The translations under genes were made by a program, and so were the position numbers. A DNA stretch of 18,851 nucleotides from JBGCDD01 sp045105075 (GTDB lineage Bacteria > Pseudomonadota > Alphaproteobacteria > Rhodobacterales > Rhodobacteraceae), in the NCBI GenBank assembly GCA_045105075.1, contig JBGCDD010000220.1, positions 1 through 18,851 of the forward strand. The letters run 5' to 3'. The notes beneath the pieces were generated by a model, which saw nothing but the letters and a program-made list of their open reading frames with translations, had not been told where the DNA came from and made no database searches. Below, one piece after another: positions 7,109-13,761 of this stretch. Each line of letters starts with the position of its first letter. Within the stretch, counting starts at the first letter, position 1.

Positions 7109-7561
7109 ATGGACATGCGCTCTCTCACCCCCCGCTATCACGTTGCTCCGCAGATTTCGCCGCAGGATTTGCCTGAACTGGTGAAACAGGGCATCACGAC
7201 TGTGATCTGCAATCGACCGGATGCAGAGGTGCCGCCAAGCCATCAAGCCCTTGCCATTGGCGCGGCCGTGCAAGCTGCGGGTCTGACATTTCATGTTTTG
7301 GAACTGACCCATCAGACGATGACACCCACCAACATTGCGCGCCAACGCGAAATAGTCGAAGCGGCCAACGGTCCCGTTTTGGCGTATTGTGCATCAGGCA
7401 CACGGTGCTCGGTGATCTGGGCTTTGGGCCAGGCAGGTCTGCGCAGCACCGATGAGATCCTCGCGGCGACAACCGCGGCAGGATATGCTTTGGATGGAAT
7501 GCGCCCCACGCTGGATGCTTTGGCAGCAGCAGACCCTCAGAAAGATCCGCACCAAGGTTAG
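7109..7561 (+). CDS. TIGR01244/DUF442 family sulfur transferase (rhodanese/phosphatase-like)
   Basis: A 150-aa cytoplasmic protein. Landmarks are the opening RYHVAPQISPQDLPELVKQGITTVICNRPD (9-38) and the active-site loop CASGTR at 94-99, a CX4R loop as in rhodaneses; a second Cys follows at 100. This is the DUF442/TIGR01244 pattern, related to dual-specificity phosphatases but working on sulfur. In Blh proteins this domain is fused ahead of an ETHE1-type hydrolase; here the two are separate genes bracketing the YeeE pair. Start: ATG at 7109 or 7115, both with weak Shine-Dalgarno sequences; the longer is listed. It is 152 bp beyond the YeeE pair, so it could have its own promoter. Its stop overlaps the stop of the convergent FliM-like gene by 4 bp. 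Confidence 0.86.
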   Translation: MDMRSLTPRYHVAPQISPQDLPELVKQGITTVICNRPDAEVPPSHQALAIGAAVQAAGLTFHVLELTHQTMTPTNIARQREIVEAANGPVLAYCASGTRCSVIWALGQAGLRSTDEILAATTAAGYALDGMRPTLDALAAADPQKDPHQG

Positions 7562-8685
7562 GTTTCGTCCATCGAAAGACCAGCCAGCTGAGATATTTCC
7601 ATCGCAGCGTCTTCTGCGCTCATTGCGGCGAAATTTTCGTCAGCGGCTGCAAGACTCATATCTGACGTCTGCATGTCGGCATCGGACTGGGCAAAAGCAC
7701 CGGCGTCAGGGTCAAAACTCATGTCCATCTCAGCATCTTCAGGGGCAGCCAACGGGGTGATCTGCGGCGAAAATTCGCCCTTTGGTTTTGACGAATCCGC
7801 CGTGGCTTCGTGACCAATTTCGTTCAAGCGCAGCGCGCGCAAACCATCAATTTGACCCAGACGCCCGGTGGACACTTTGCGACCGGTTATCGTCATTAGG
7901 TCCGTTTCATCCAACCTGCGCTGCATCAGTGGCAGCGTATCTCCGGGTTTCAGCGCGCTCAACTCTGCCAGGGTCACACGCATGCGACCCACCACCGCTG
8001 TCATTTCCGCGTGCACAGATCCAACGGCTTTTGCCATCTTTTGGCTCGGTGGTTTGACCACATTTTCTTCGCCGCTGGCATCGTCCTCCATCTCCGGCGG
8101 CTCGGGCAAGGCCAACGACATGCGCCCTTGCGCCCGGCCTCCTGCAAAGTCGACCACCAGTTCAAAAAGCCGAAACCGTTCCGCCTCCAGGGTCAGCATC
8201 AAAGAGCGCAAATCCTCGGATCTGGCCCCAAAACGGAATCCCGCAAGGCATTTGCGATCATGTGGCACATCTGTAAGGTCCTTAGCCCGCACCATAAGCG
8301 CATCAATAAGAGGCCCCATCAAAGCCGCATCGGTGGTGGTAAACGGACGCTCGATCGGCGGGGTTTCCAGCACTTTGCCCAAAGTTTGATGTTGTGTCAG
8401 CGCCGCGACGCAAGCCCGATCCGCCGACAGCGCGCCAACCAAGCCGCCCGGGCCATCCAAAAGAATCAAAAGTGAGTCAGCACTCAGCCGGCGACCAAGT
8501 GAGTCCAGCGAGCACCGTGCTTGCGTGGCGCCAATCACAAACAGCGGCAAGTCGAACACGTGATCAGCCGCACGCGCCAGGGACAAGCGAAACGCGCGCA
8601 AGGCCGATCGCTCGCTGGTGGCGACGGATGAATTACTGGCGTCCATCTTACGCTGAATTGTGGATGCGGAATCGCGTTCTGCCAT
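7558..8685 (-). CDS. FliM/FliN family flagellar motor switch C-terminal domain protein
   Basis: A 375-aa protein. Residues about 222-290 form a SpoA (FliM/FliN C-terminal) domain: VVGRMRVTLAELSALKPGDTLPL, then DLMTITGRKVSTGRLGQIDGLRALRL. The N-terminal 200 residues are a poorly conserved mixed fold that could correspond to the FliM middle domain. The last 75 residues are acidic, methionine-rich and low-complexity. The FliM N-terminal CheY-binding peptide (LSQDEIDALL type) is absent. True FliM is about 330 aa. No other flagellar gene lies in the window, so it may serve as an accessory C-ring or secretion-like component. The ATG at 8685 has AGG nearby; an ATG 13 codons inside is possible. It follows the sensor kinase by 64 bp on the same strand and may be co-transcribed. 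Confidence 0.8.
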   Translation of the reverse strand: MAERDSASTIQRKMDASNSSVATSERSALRAFRLSLARAADHVFDLPLFVIGATQARCSLDSLGRRLSADSLLILLDGPGGLVGALSADRACVAALTQHQTLGKVLETPPIERPFTTTDAALMGPLIDALMVRAKDLTDVPHDRKCLAGFRFGARSEDLRSLMLTLEAERFRLFELVVDFAGGRAQGRMSLALPEPPEMEDDASGEENVVKPPSQKMAKAVGSVHAEMTAVVGRMRVTLAELSALKPGDTLPLMQRRLDETDLMTITGRKVSTGRLGQIDGLRALRLNEIGHEATADSSKPKGEFSPQITPLAAPEDAEMDMSFDPDAGAFAQSDADMQTSDMSLAAADENFAAMSAEDAAMEISQLAGLSMDET

Positions 8686-8749
8686 TGCACCTGACTGCCC
8701 ACTGGTATCTGTGGCCTTTTCTCTAACGCGGCGTTGGTTACGATTGCCT

Positions 8750-11431
8750 TTACGTTGTTAAAGATTGTGCATGTTGATGCGCAGCCATCGGCAATATCAC
8801 GCGAAAGGCGCCACCTGAGCCCCCCGAAAGATAGCTGATTTCACCGTCCAGACGTTGTAGAATCTCGCGACAAATGGCCAATCCAAGGCCTGCTCCACCG
8901 GCTTTTTCTGCACTAACACGGGCAAATTTCTCAAAAACCATCGACTGCGCCTCGGGCGGAATACCGCTGCCATTGTCGACAAAATCTATCTGTAGTTGTG
9001 CGCCAATCACCTGGACGGAAATCCGCAATTCGGGGTCAGGCGCATCACAATACTTCTGAGCATTTGCAATCAAATTGATAAAAACTTGAGCCAATCGATC
9101 CAGGTCAGACCACAACGCCACGTCTTCGCCTGCACCGCGCAAAACCCGCAATTTGGAATCAGCCCCCGCCAAAGCGCTTGCGGCGGCGTGATCCAGCACA
9201 TCCGCCAGGGTTCCGGCACGCCTGTTCAGGCTGACCTGGCCACTTTCCAACACGCTCAGGTCCAACAGATCGTTCAACAGCCGCGTCAGGCGCAGCGATT
9301 CGTCATGAATAATCTGCGCATAGCGGGTCTGATCGGCGTCACTCAGACCATCGGCATCGCGCAAAATCTCGGAAAACGCGCGGATCGAGGTCATGGGTGT
9401 GCGCAGTTCATGGCTGACCTGGCTGAGAAACGAATCCTTTTGCAGCGAAATCTGGGTGAGTTTTTCGTTCACATCGCGCAGTTCACGCGCCGACCGGCTC
9501 AGTTCGGCCGATTGGGTTTCCAGACGTGCGGAATACTCCATCATTTGCGCGCTTTCATCTGCCACTGCCAACAGATCCTGAACCGACACCGAACTGCCGC
9601 CAACAATCTGCGCGATCATCGCATGCGCAGTTGCGGTGCCCACCGAGCCCGACAATTCGCGTTCCAGCTGTTCTACGAAATCCGGCGTCGGTTCGGGCAC
9701 GCCATTGGCCGCGCCTTGCCCGCGCGCTGCGGAATGAAACAAGTCCTGGGCCTGACTGGCGCCCAGAATCCGCTGTGACATCACCATGAGATCTTCGCTT
9801 TGCGCCACCGATCCGGTCCAGCCACGCGGCGCCACGGAATGATCAAACACATTCACAAACTGCGCGCCTTGTAACCGTTCGAGCGGGCTGGGAAAGCTGG
9901 CCAGTGAGACCGCGCAAAACGCCGCCGCATTCAGCGACAGGCTCCACAGCACCGAATGCACAATCGGATCCAGCCCGGTGATGCCAAACAAGGCCTGTGG
10001 GCGCAGCCATTCCAGACCAAACGGGCCGTGTTGCATCATACCGGTCGAAAACACACCCAAACCAAGACCAGGCAACAACAACGTGTAAAGCCACAACACG
10101 AACCCAACGCTCAGCCCTGCCAAAGCCCCCAGCCGCGTGGCACCGCGCCAGAACAAGCCGCCAACAAGCGCCGGCAATATTTGCGCAATCCCCGCAAAAG
10201 CGATCAACCCAATTGAGGCCAGCGCTGTGCCGCCACCCGACAAGCGGAAATAAAAGTACCCCAGAGCCATAATCAACGCGATGCTGACCCGGCGCGTTTG
10301 CAACACCACTTTGCGCACATCGCCCGACACCGATGCCCCACCGCCGCGCGAGCTGAGCCAGATTGGCATCACCACATGGTTGGACAGCATCGTCGACAAC
10401 GCCATCGCCGCCACAATCACCATCGACGTGGCCGAGGAAAACCCACCCAAAAATGACAGCACCGCCAACCCATCCCAGCCCTGGCTGAGCGGCAGGGTCA
10501 GCACAAACAGGTCCGGGTTCGACCCTTTCGGCATCAAATCAAGCCCAACCACGGCGATCGGCACGACAAACAGGCTCATCGCAAGCAGATAAAGCGGGAA
10601 CGCCCAGGCGGCGGTGCGCAGATGCGACTCGTCCTCGTTTTCGACAACCATGACCTGAAACGTGCGCGGCAGGCATACAAAGGCGGCTGCGGCCAGAAAG
10701 GTGATCGTGGCCCAGCGGCTGCCATCGACCTGCCATTGTCCGATCGGCGAGGCGTCAATGCGCGCCATCGTATCACCAATGCCCCCCGACAGCCCCCCGA
10801 CCACAAACACCCCAACCGCCAGCAGCGCGACCAACTTGACCACAGCCTCAATCGCGATGGCCATCATCACGCCGTGATGACGCTCGTTTGCATCCAGATT
10901 GCGGGTGCCGAATAAAATCGCGAACACTGCCAGACCGGCGGCCACCCAGAACACACTGGTGGTTGCGGAAAAGCCATCATTTGGGTCGGCAAAAATGGAA
11001 AACGACAGGGTGATCGATTGCAATTGCAGCGCGATGTAAGGGGTCACACCGATCACCGCCAGAATGGTCACACAGATTGCCAGCGCATTGGATTTACCAT
11101 ACCGCGCCGAGATCAGATCGGCGATCGAGGTCACCCGTTGTGCCCGCCCGATCCGCACCAGTTTGCGCACACCCCACCACCAGCCGATCATCACCAGCGT
11201 CGGCCCCAGATAGATCGTGACGAACTCAAGACCCGAACGCGCGGCGTAGCCAACCGCGCCATAAAACGTCCAAGCGGTGCAATAGATCGACAGCGACAGC
11301 GTATAAACAACCGGCGAGCGCATCCACCGCCCCCGCCCTTGCGCGGCCCAACGGTCCGCAACAAACGCCACCACAAACAGCAGCGCCACATAGCCCAGAC
11401 ACACCAGAACCAACAGGTTGAGCGAGGCCAT
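8750..11431 (-). CDS. Sodium/solute symporter-type sensor histidine kinase
   Basis: A large 893-aa inner-membrane sensor. Residues about 5-530 are a 13-helix SSS (SLC5, PutP-like) transporter domain with loops such as FGTRNLDANERHHGVMMAIAIE and GGFSSATSMVIVA, the latter near the sodium site. About 560-625 is a linker resembling the STAC domain of CbrA-type proteins, then a coiled coil (630-665). The kinase core follows: H-box SQVSHELRTP with H674, N-box NLIANAQKY near 786, G1 DNGSGIP near 819 and G2 GGAGLGLAI near 845. A PAS domain is not evident. I choose the ATG at 11431, which overlaps the stop of the preceding small gene (TGATG). The transporter part may sense or move a small carboxylate or amino acid; the ligand is unknown. 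The partner receiver is two genes upstream. Confidence 0.9.
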   Translation of the reverse strand: MASLNLLVLVCLGYVALLFVVAFVADRWAAQGRGRWMRSPVVYTLSLSIYCTAWTFYGAVGYAARSGLEFVTIYLGPTLVMIGWWWGVRKLVRIGRAQRVTSIADLISARYGKSNALAICVTILAVIGVTPYIALQLQSITLSFSIFADPNDGFSATTSVFWVAAGLAVFAILFGTRNLDANERHHGVMMAIAIEAVVKLVALLAVGVFVVGGLSGGIGDTMARIDASPIGQWQVDGSRWATITFLAAAAFVCLPRTFQVMVVENEDESHLRTAAWAFPLYLLAMSLFVVPIAVVGLDLMPKGSNPDLFVLTLPLSQGWDGLAVLSFLGGFSSATSMVIVAAMALSTMLSNHVVMPIWLSSRGGGASVSGDVRKVVLQTRRVSIALIMALGYFYFRLSGGGTALASIGLIAFAGIAQILPALVGGLFWRGATRLGALAGLSVGFVLWLYTLLLPGLGLGVFSTGMMQHGPFGLEWLRPQALFGITGLDPIVHSVLWSLSLNAAAFCAVSLASFPSPLERLQGAQFVNVFDHSVAPRGWTGSVAQSEDLMVMSQRILGASQAQDLFHSAARGQGAANGVPEPTPDFVEQLERELSGSVGTATAHAMIAQIVGGSSVSVQDLLAVADESAQMMEYSARLETQSAELSRSARELRDVNEKLTQISLQKDSFLSQVSHELRTPMTSIRAFSEILRDADGLSDADQTRYAQIIHDESLRLTRLLNDLLDLSVLESGQVSLNRRAGTLADVLDHAAASALAGADSKLRVLRGAGEDVALWSDLDRLAQVFINLIANAQKYCDAPDPELRISVQVIGAQLQIDFVDNGSGIPPEAQSMVFEKFARVSAEKAGGAGLGLAICREILQRLDGEISYLSGGSGGAFRVILPMAAHQHAQSLTT

Positions 11432-11766
11432 CAGTCGGTGCCCTGCCCTCGGTCTTGCGACGCTTGGCTGGACCAGCTGCGCGCGCTCAGGCCAAACAGA
11501 AACGCCATCGCAATCAGCAGCGCCCAGGCGCAAAAGATATAGAGCATGGCGTCTGAGGTGGTGATGCCTGCCCCATCTTTGGCCCCATCTTTGGCGGCAT
11601 CCCCTGCGCCCCCCCACAGCAGTGGCACCGCAAACATCAGCGCGCCCAGCACCGGCAAAAGACGCGCGGCATCCATCAAACGGCGCCGTCTGTAGGTGCT
11701 GCGTTCAACAAAAACCGCCCCCTTGAGTGACAGACTGTCGTCAGAGCCCGGCACCTGTGACGTCAT
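11431..11766 (-). CDS. Small two-helix membrane protein of the SSS-kinase operon
   Basis: This 111-aa protein lies between the response regulator and the SSS kinase and overlaps both (ATGA at its start, TGATG at its stop). After a polar 30-residue N-terminus with a basic patch (YRRRRLMDAARLL) come two hydrophobic segments: about 34-52 (LLPVLGALMFAVPLLWGG) and about 72-96 (AMLYIFCAWALLIAMAFLFG). The loop between them carries a short AKDG repeat, caused by a 12-bp tandem duplication at 11571-11594. The family is not recognised. Its position echoes the small DUF485/DUF4212 proteins encoded just before SSS transporters such as ActP, but I see no sequence motif proving that relation. A role as accessory subunit of the kinase is inference. 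Confidence 0.8.
   Translation of the reverse strand: MTSQVPGSDDSLSLKGAVFVERSTYRRRRLMDAARLLPVLGALMFAVPLLWGGAGDAAKDGAKDGAGITTSDAMLYIFCAWALLIAMAFLFGLSARSWSSQASQDRGQGTD
11571..11594. repeat. Perfect 12-bp tandem duplication inside a coding region
   Basis: CCCCATCTTTGG occurs twice back to back (11571-11582 and 11583-11594). It is in frame with the 111-aa gene and duplicates four residues in the loop between the two membrane helices, so it does not break the gene. Confidence 0.9.
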
Positions 11767-12143
11767 GTGCGCGACGCTTGCGCCAGCAGATCCCGCACCG
11801 CGCTCAGCACTTCTTCGTTGGCGAACGGTTTGGTCATAAAACGGCTGACCCCGGCCTTCTCGGCCATTTCACGGTCACGGCTTTGCCCCCGCGCCGTCAG
11901 CATCAAGACCGGCAGATCGCGGGTTTCGGGCGTGTCGCGCAAGGCGCGTAAAATGTCCATGCCGCTGCGCCCCGGGAGCATCATATCAAGGATCACCAGA
12001 TCAGGTTTGGCCGCGCGCACCACGTCTTCTGCATCGCTGCCGTCGGAATGCGTGCTCACGCTCCAACCATCGCGGGTCAGCAAAAAGCGAATGGCTTCAA
12101 TGATGTTGATCTCATCCTCGATCAACAGAACGCGCCTGCCCAA
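11763..12143 (-). CDS. Single-domain response regulator (CheY-like receiver)
   Basis: A 126-aa receiver domain with no output domain. It has the acidic pair E9/D10 (LLIEDE), phospho-acceptor D53 (LVILDMMLPGRSG), switch T83 (MLTARG) and K105 (FMTKPF), so it should be phosphorylatable. I choose the TTG start at 12143: GGAGGAG lies 8 nt upstream on the minus strand and gives the usual N-terminus MGRRVLLIEDE. A longer frame from TTG at 12230 would add 29 unrelated residues and reach into the end of the upstream regulator gene. It is overlapped by the 111-aa gene (ATGA) and presumably accepts phosphate from the SSS kinase. With no DNA-binding domain, it must act through a partner protein. Confidence 0.9.
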   Translation of the reverse strand: MGRRVLLIEDEINIIEAIRFLLTRDGWSVSTHSDGSDAEDVVRAAKPDLVILDMMLPGRSGMDILRALRDTPETRDLPVLMLTARGQSRDREMAEKAGVSRFMTKPFANEEVLSAVRDLLAQASRT

Positions 12144-12151
12144 AATCGTAT

Positions 12152-12158
12152 CTCCTCC
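12152..12158 (-). promoter_or_regulatory. Ribosome binding site fixing a TTG start
   Basis: GGAGGAG on the minus strand, 8 nt before the TTG at 12143. It is the best Shine-Dalgarno in the 87 nt between the upstream gene and the receiver core. It decides for the short 126-aa receiver. Confidence 0.75.
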
Positions 12159-12226
12159 CAAAAGACACGCACAGCACTCTGAAAAGCGCTGCGTGTTCAG
12201 ACCATAACCCCGGCGTTGTTGTGGTG

Positions 12227-13531
12227 TCAAAACTCTTCACTCAGAATCGAAGGTTCGCGGCGCGCGCGGCACGGGTTGCGCGGACAGACCCGACAACTGC
12301 TGCCAACCTCCTGTGCGGCTTCCCCGTCGGCTTCGGGGTCACTCAGTGGCAGGATCAGCATGGTCGAGCGATACAGCGGATCACTGTCAAATGTGCGCGT
12401 GGCCTCAGGCCAGGCAATCGCCTGACATTCAAACTGGGCCGCCGCACGCCCCAATTGCTGCACCCGCCGCCGAATTGGGACCAAAGGCCGGCTGAGCGCG
12501 GAAAACAGCGGCCAAAGCGGGCAAGATGCTCCAAAGCGGGGCAACGCAAACCCGGCGACAGGCTTGCGAAACAGAATGCTGCCGGACGCGTCACAAACCA
12601 CCAGACCAACTTCGCCCGGAAGCATATCACCCGGCAGCGCGGCAAGTCGGCGAAACACGGTTGGCAAATCCACGCCCAACGCCGGTGCAAGGGCCATCGG
12701 AGCCATGCCGTGGTGGTTCAAGGCGGCAGCGACCTTGTCCAGCGGCATCTGGCGGACATCGGCGCTGTATTGATGCAAAATGCCCAACGCGATATGGCGC
12801 GCTGCGGCCGAGCTCAACTCGGGTGCGTCCGCCACCAGATCACCGGGATCACCGCCGCCTTCCAAGGTCGGGAAATGATGGTCGTGCGCGGCAACAAAGG
12901 CCTCGGCCTCTTCCTGGGGCACACCACGTCGGTCCTCATCACCGCCGTGATCGTCAAGATAGCTGACCAATGCTTTGCTGCTTTCGGCCAGACGCAGGCT
13001 GTCATCATTCAGGTTGTTGTGAAACCGGTCGCGCCATTCTGCCTCAAGCTCTCCGGGTTCCGCCAGGATCGACGCGGTCGAGCGGATGGCAGCCGCAGTC
13101 GACAGAACCTCGTGCAGCGAGGCCGCCAGGTGCGGGTCGTGGGTCAGCCGGTCCGACAGGGTTTCCACCATCCGCTCAAGCGACGCGACCCGGCGATGTT
13201 GCTGCGCCAGCACCTCGGCCCACCCCGGAAACCGACCGGCCAACTCATCAGCGCCGTCAACAGCGCTGGCTTGCGCGCCCATATCCGCGGCCGCTTCGCG
13301 TAAAGTGGCAATCAGCGCGGCCTCGGCACCTTCGCTGAGCATCGAAGGTTCAACGGCCAATTCGTTGGCGATATCAACCAGCAGCTTGCCACCGATTCTG
13401 CGCCGGTTGTGCTCGATCAGGTTCAAATACGAGGCAGAAATCCCAATACGGCGGGCCAGATCAGCCTGCTTGAACCCTTTGATCATCCGCCGTTCGCGGA
13501 TCCGGCTGCCGGTAAGCGTGTCACGCGCCAT
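12227..13531 (-). CDS. XRE-family short-chain fatty acyl-CoA regulator (ScfR/RamB/PccR type)
   Basis: A 434-aa DNA-binding regulator. Residues about 8-65 are an XRE helix-turn-helix (SRIRERRMIKGFKQADLARRIGIS...NLIEHNRRRIGG). A long helical middle follows. The C-terminal DUF2083 part has FGASCPLWPLFSALSRPLVP (about 350-369) and the cysteine motif SCRVCPRNPC (C413, C416, C421), both typical of the RamB/PccR group. Members bind acyl-CoA esters and control acetate, propionate or glyoxylate-cycle genes (PccR in Rhodobacter sphaeroides). The HExxH of related IrrE-type domains is not present (AAARHIALGILHQY instead). It starts at ATG 13531, with a weak Shine-Dalgarno. It is the first gene of the minus-strand run that continues into the receiver (84-bp gap) and the SSS kinase. 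It is divergent from the ABC importer and may regulate itself, the kinase operon or that importer. Confidence 0.86.
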   Translation of the reverse strand: MARDTLTGSRIRERRMIKGFKQADLARRIGISASYLNLIEHNRRRIGGKLLVDIANELAVEPSMLSEGAEAALIATLREAAADMGAQASAVDGADELAGRFPGWAEVLAQQHRRVASLERMVETLSDRLTHDPHLAASLHEVLSTAAAIRSTASILAEPGELEAEWRDRFHNNLNDDSLRLAESSKALVSYLDDHGGDEDRRGVPQEEAEAFVAAHDHHFPTLEGGGDPGDLVADAPELSSAAARHIALGILHQYSADVRQMPLDKVAAALNHHGMAPMALAPALGVDLPTVFRRLAALPGDMLPGEVGLVVCDASGSILFRKPVAGFALPRFGASCPLWPLFSALSRPLVPIRRRVQQLGRAAAQFECQAIAWPEATRTFDSDPLYRSTMLILPLSDPEADGEAAQEVGSSCRVCPRNPCRARREPSILSEEF

Positions 13532-13761
13532 GTTTTCAATTTGCCTTTTTGAGGGATTTCAACGGGTTTCCGCGCTGCAGCATAAGGCAATTTACAAACG
13601 CACCCTCCGAGCTGTTCATTTATTTACAGAATTATTGTTTTTTTCAAGGCACTTATTGCGCAATTTTCTAATAATCCCGCATATTGATCTTGCACAAATG
13701 TGCCTTTGCCGCGCGCATCCGAACGAAGCGCGGCAAAATCAACACGAATGGGAGGATATTT
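13532..13761. promoter_or_regulatory. Divergent promoter region, ScfR-type regulator / ABC importer
   Basis: AT-rich 230 bp without a gene. On the plus strand a candidate promoter is TTGCGC (13656-13661), 17 nt, GCATAT (13679-13684). A palindrome ATTGCGCAAT (13655-13664) overlaps that -35. TTTACAAA (13591-13598) and TTTACAGA (13623-13630), 32 bp apart, resemble the TTTGCAAA half-sites reported for PccR/RamB proteins but are not exact. GGGAGGA (13750-13756) is a strong ribosome binding site for the ATG at 13762. All promoter calls here are by eye. Confidence 0.45.
13692..13734 (+). promoter_or_regulatory. Two inverted repeats in the importer leader
   Basis: GCACA-AA-TGTGC (13692-13703) is a short inverted repeat. 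GCCGCGC (13708-13714) pairs perfectly with GCGCGGC (13728-13734) over a 13-nt loop and would form a firm RNA hairpin about 16 nt ahead of the ribosome binding site. The first could be an operator. The second is more likely an mRNA leader stem that stabilises the very expressed binding protein message or modulates its translation. No riboswitch class was recognised. Confidence 0.45.

Noticed and set aside
8725..8735. AACGC-G-GCGTT inverted repeat between the kinase and FliM-like genes as a terminator
   Set aside because: The stem is 5 bp with no usable loop and no T-run on the minus strand.
12221..13303. Long open frame (360 codons) on the plus strand opposite the ScfR-type gene
   Set aside because: Basic, proline/glutamine-rich translation without family motifs; it is the antisense shadow of a well-supported gene.
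13647..13662. Sigma-54-like GG-N10-GC ahead of the importer
   Set aside because: Only the GG and GC are in place; the -12 part reads GCGC rather than TTGC, so the match is too weak.
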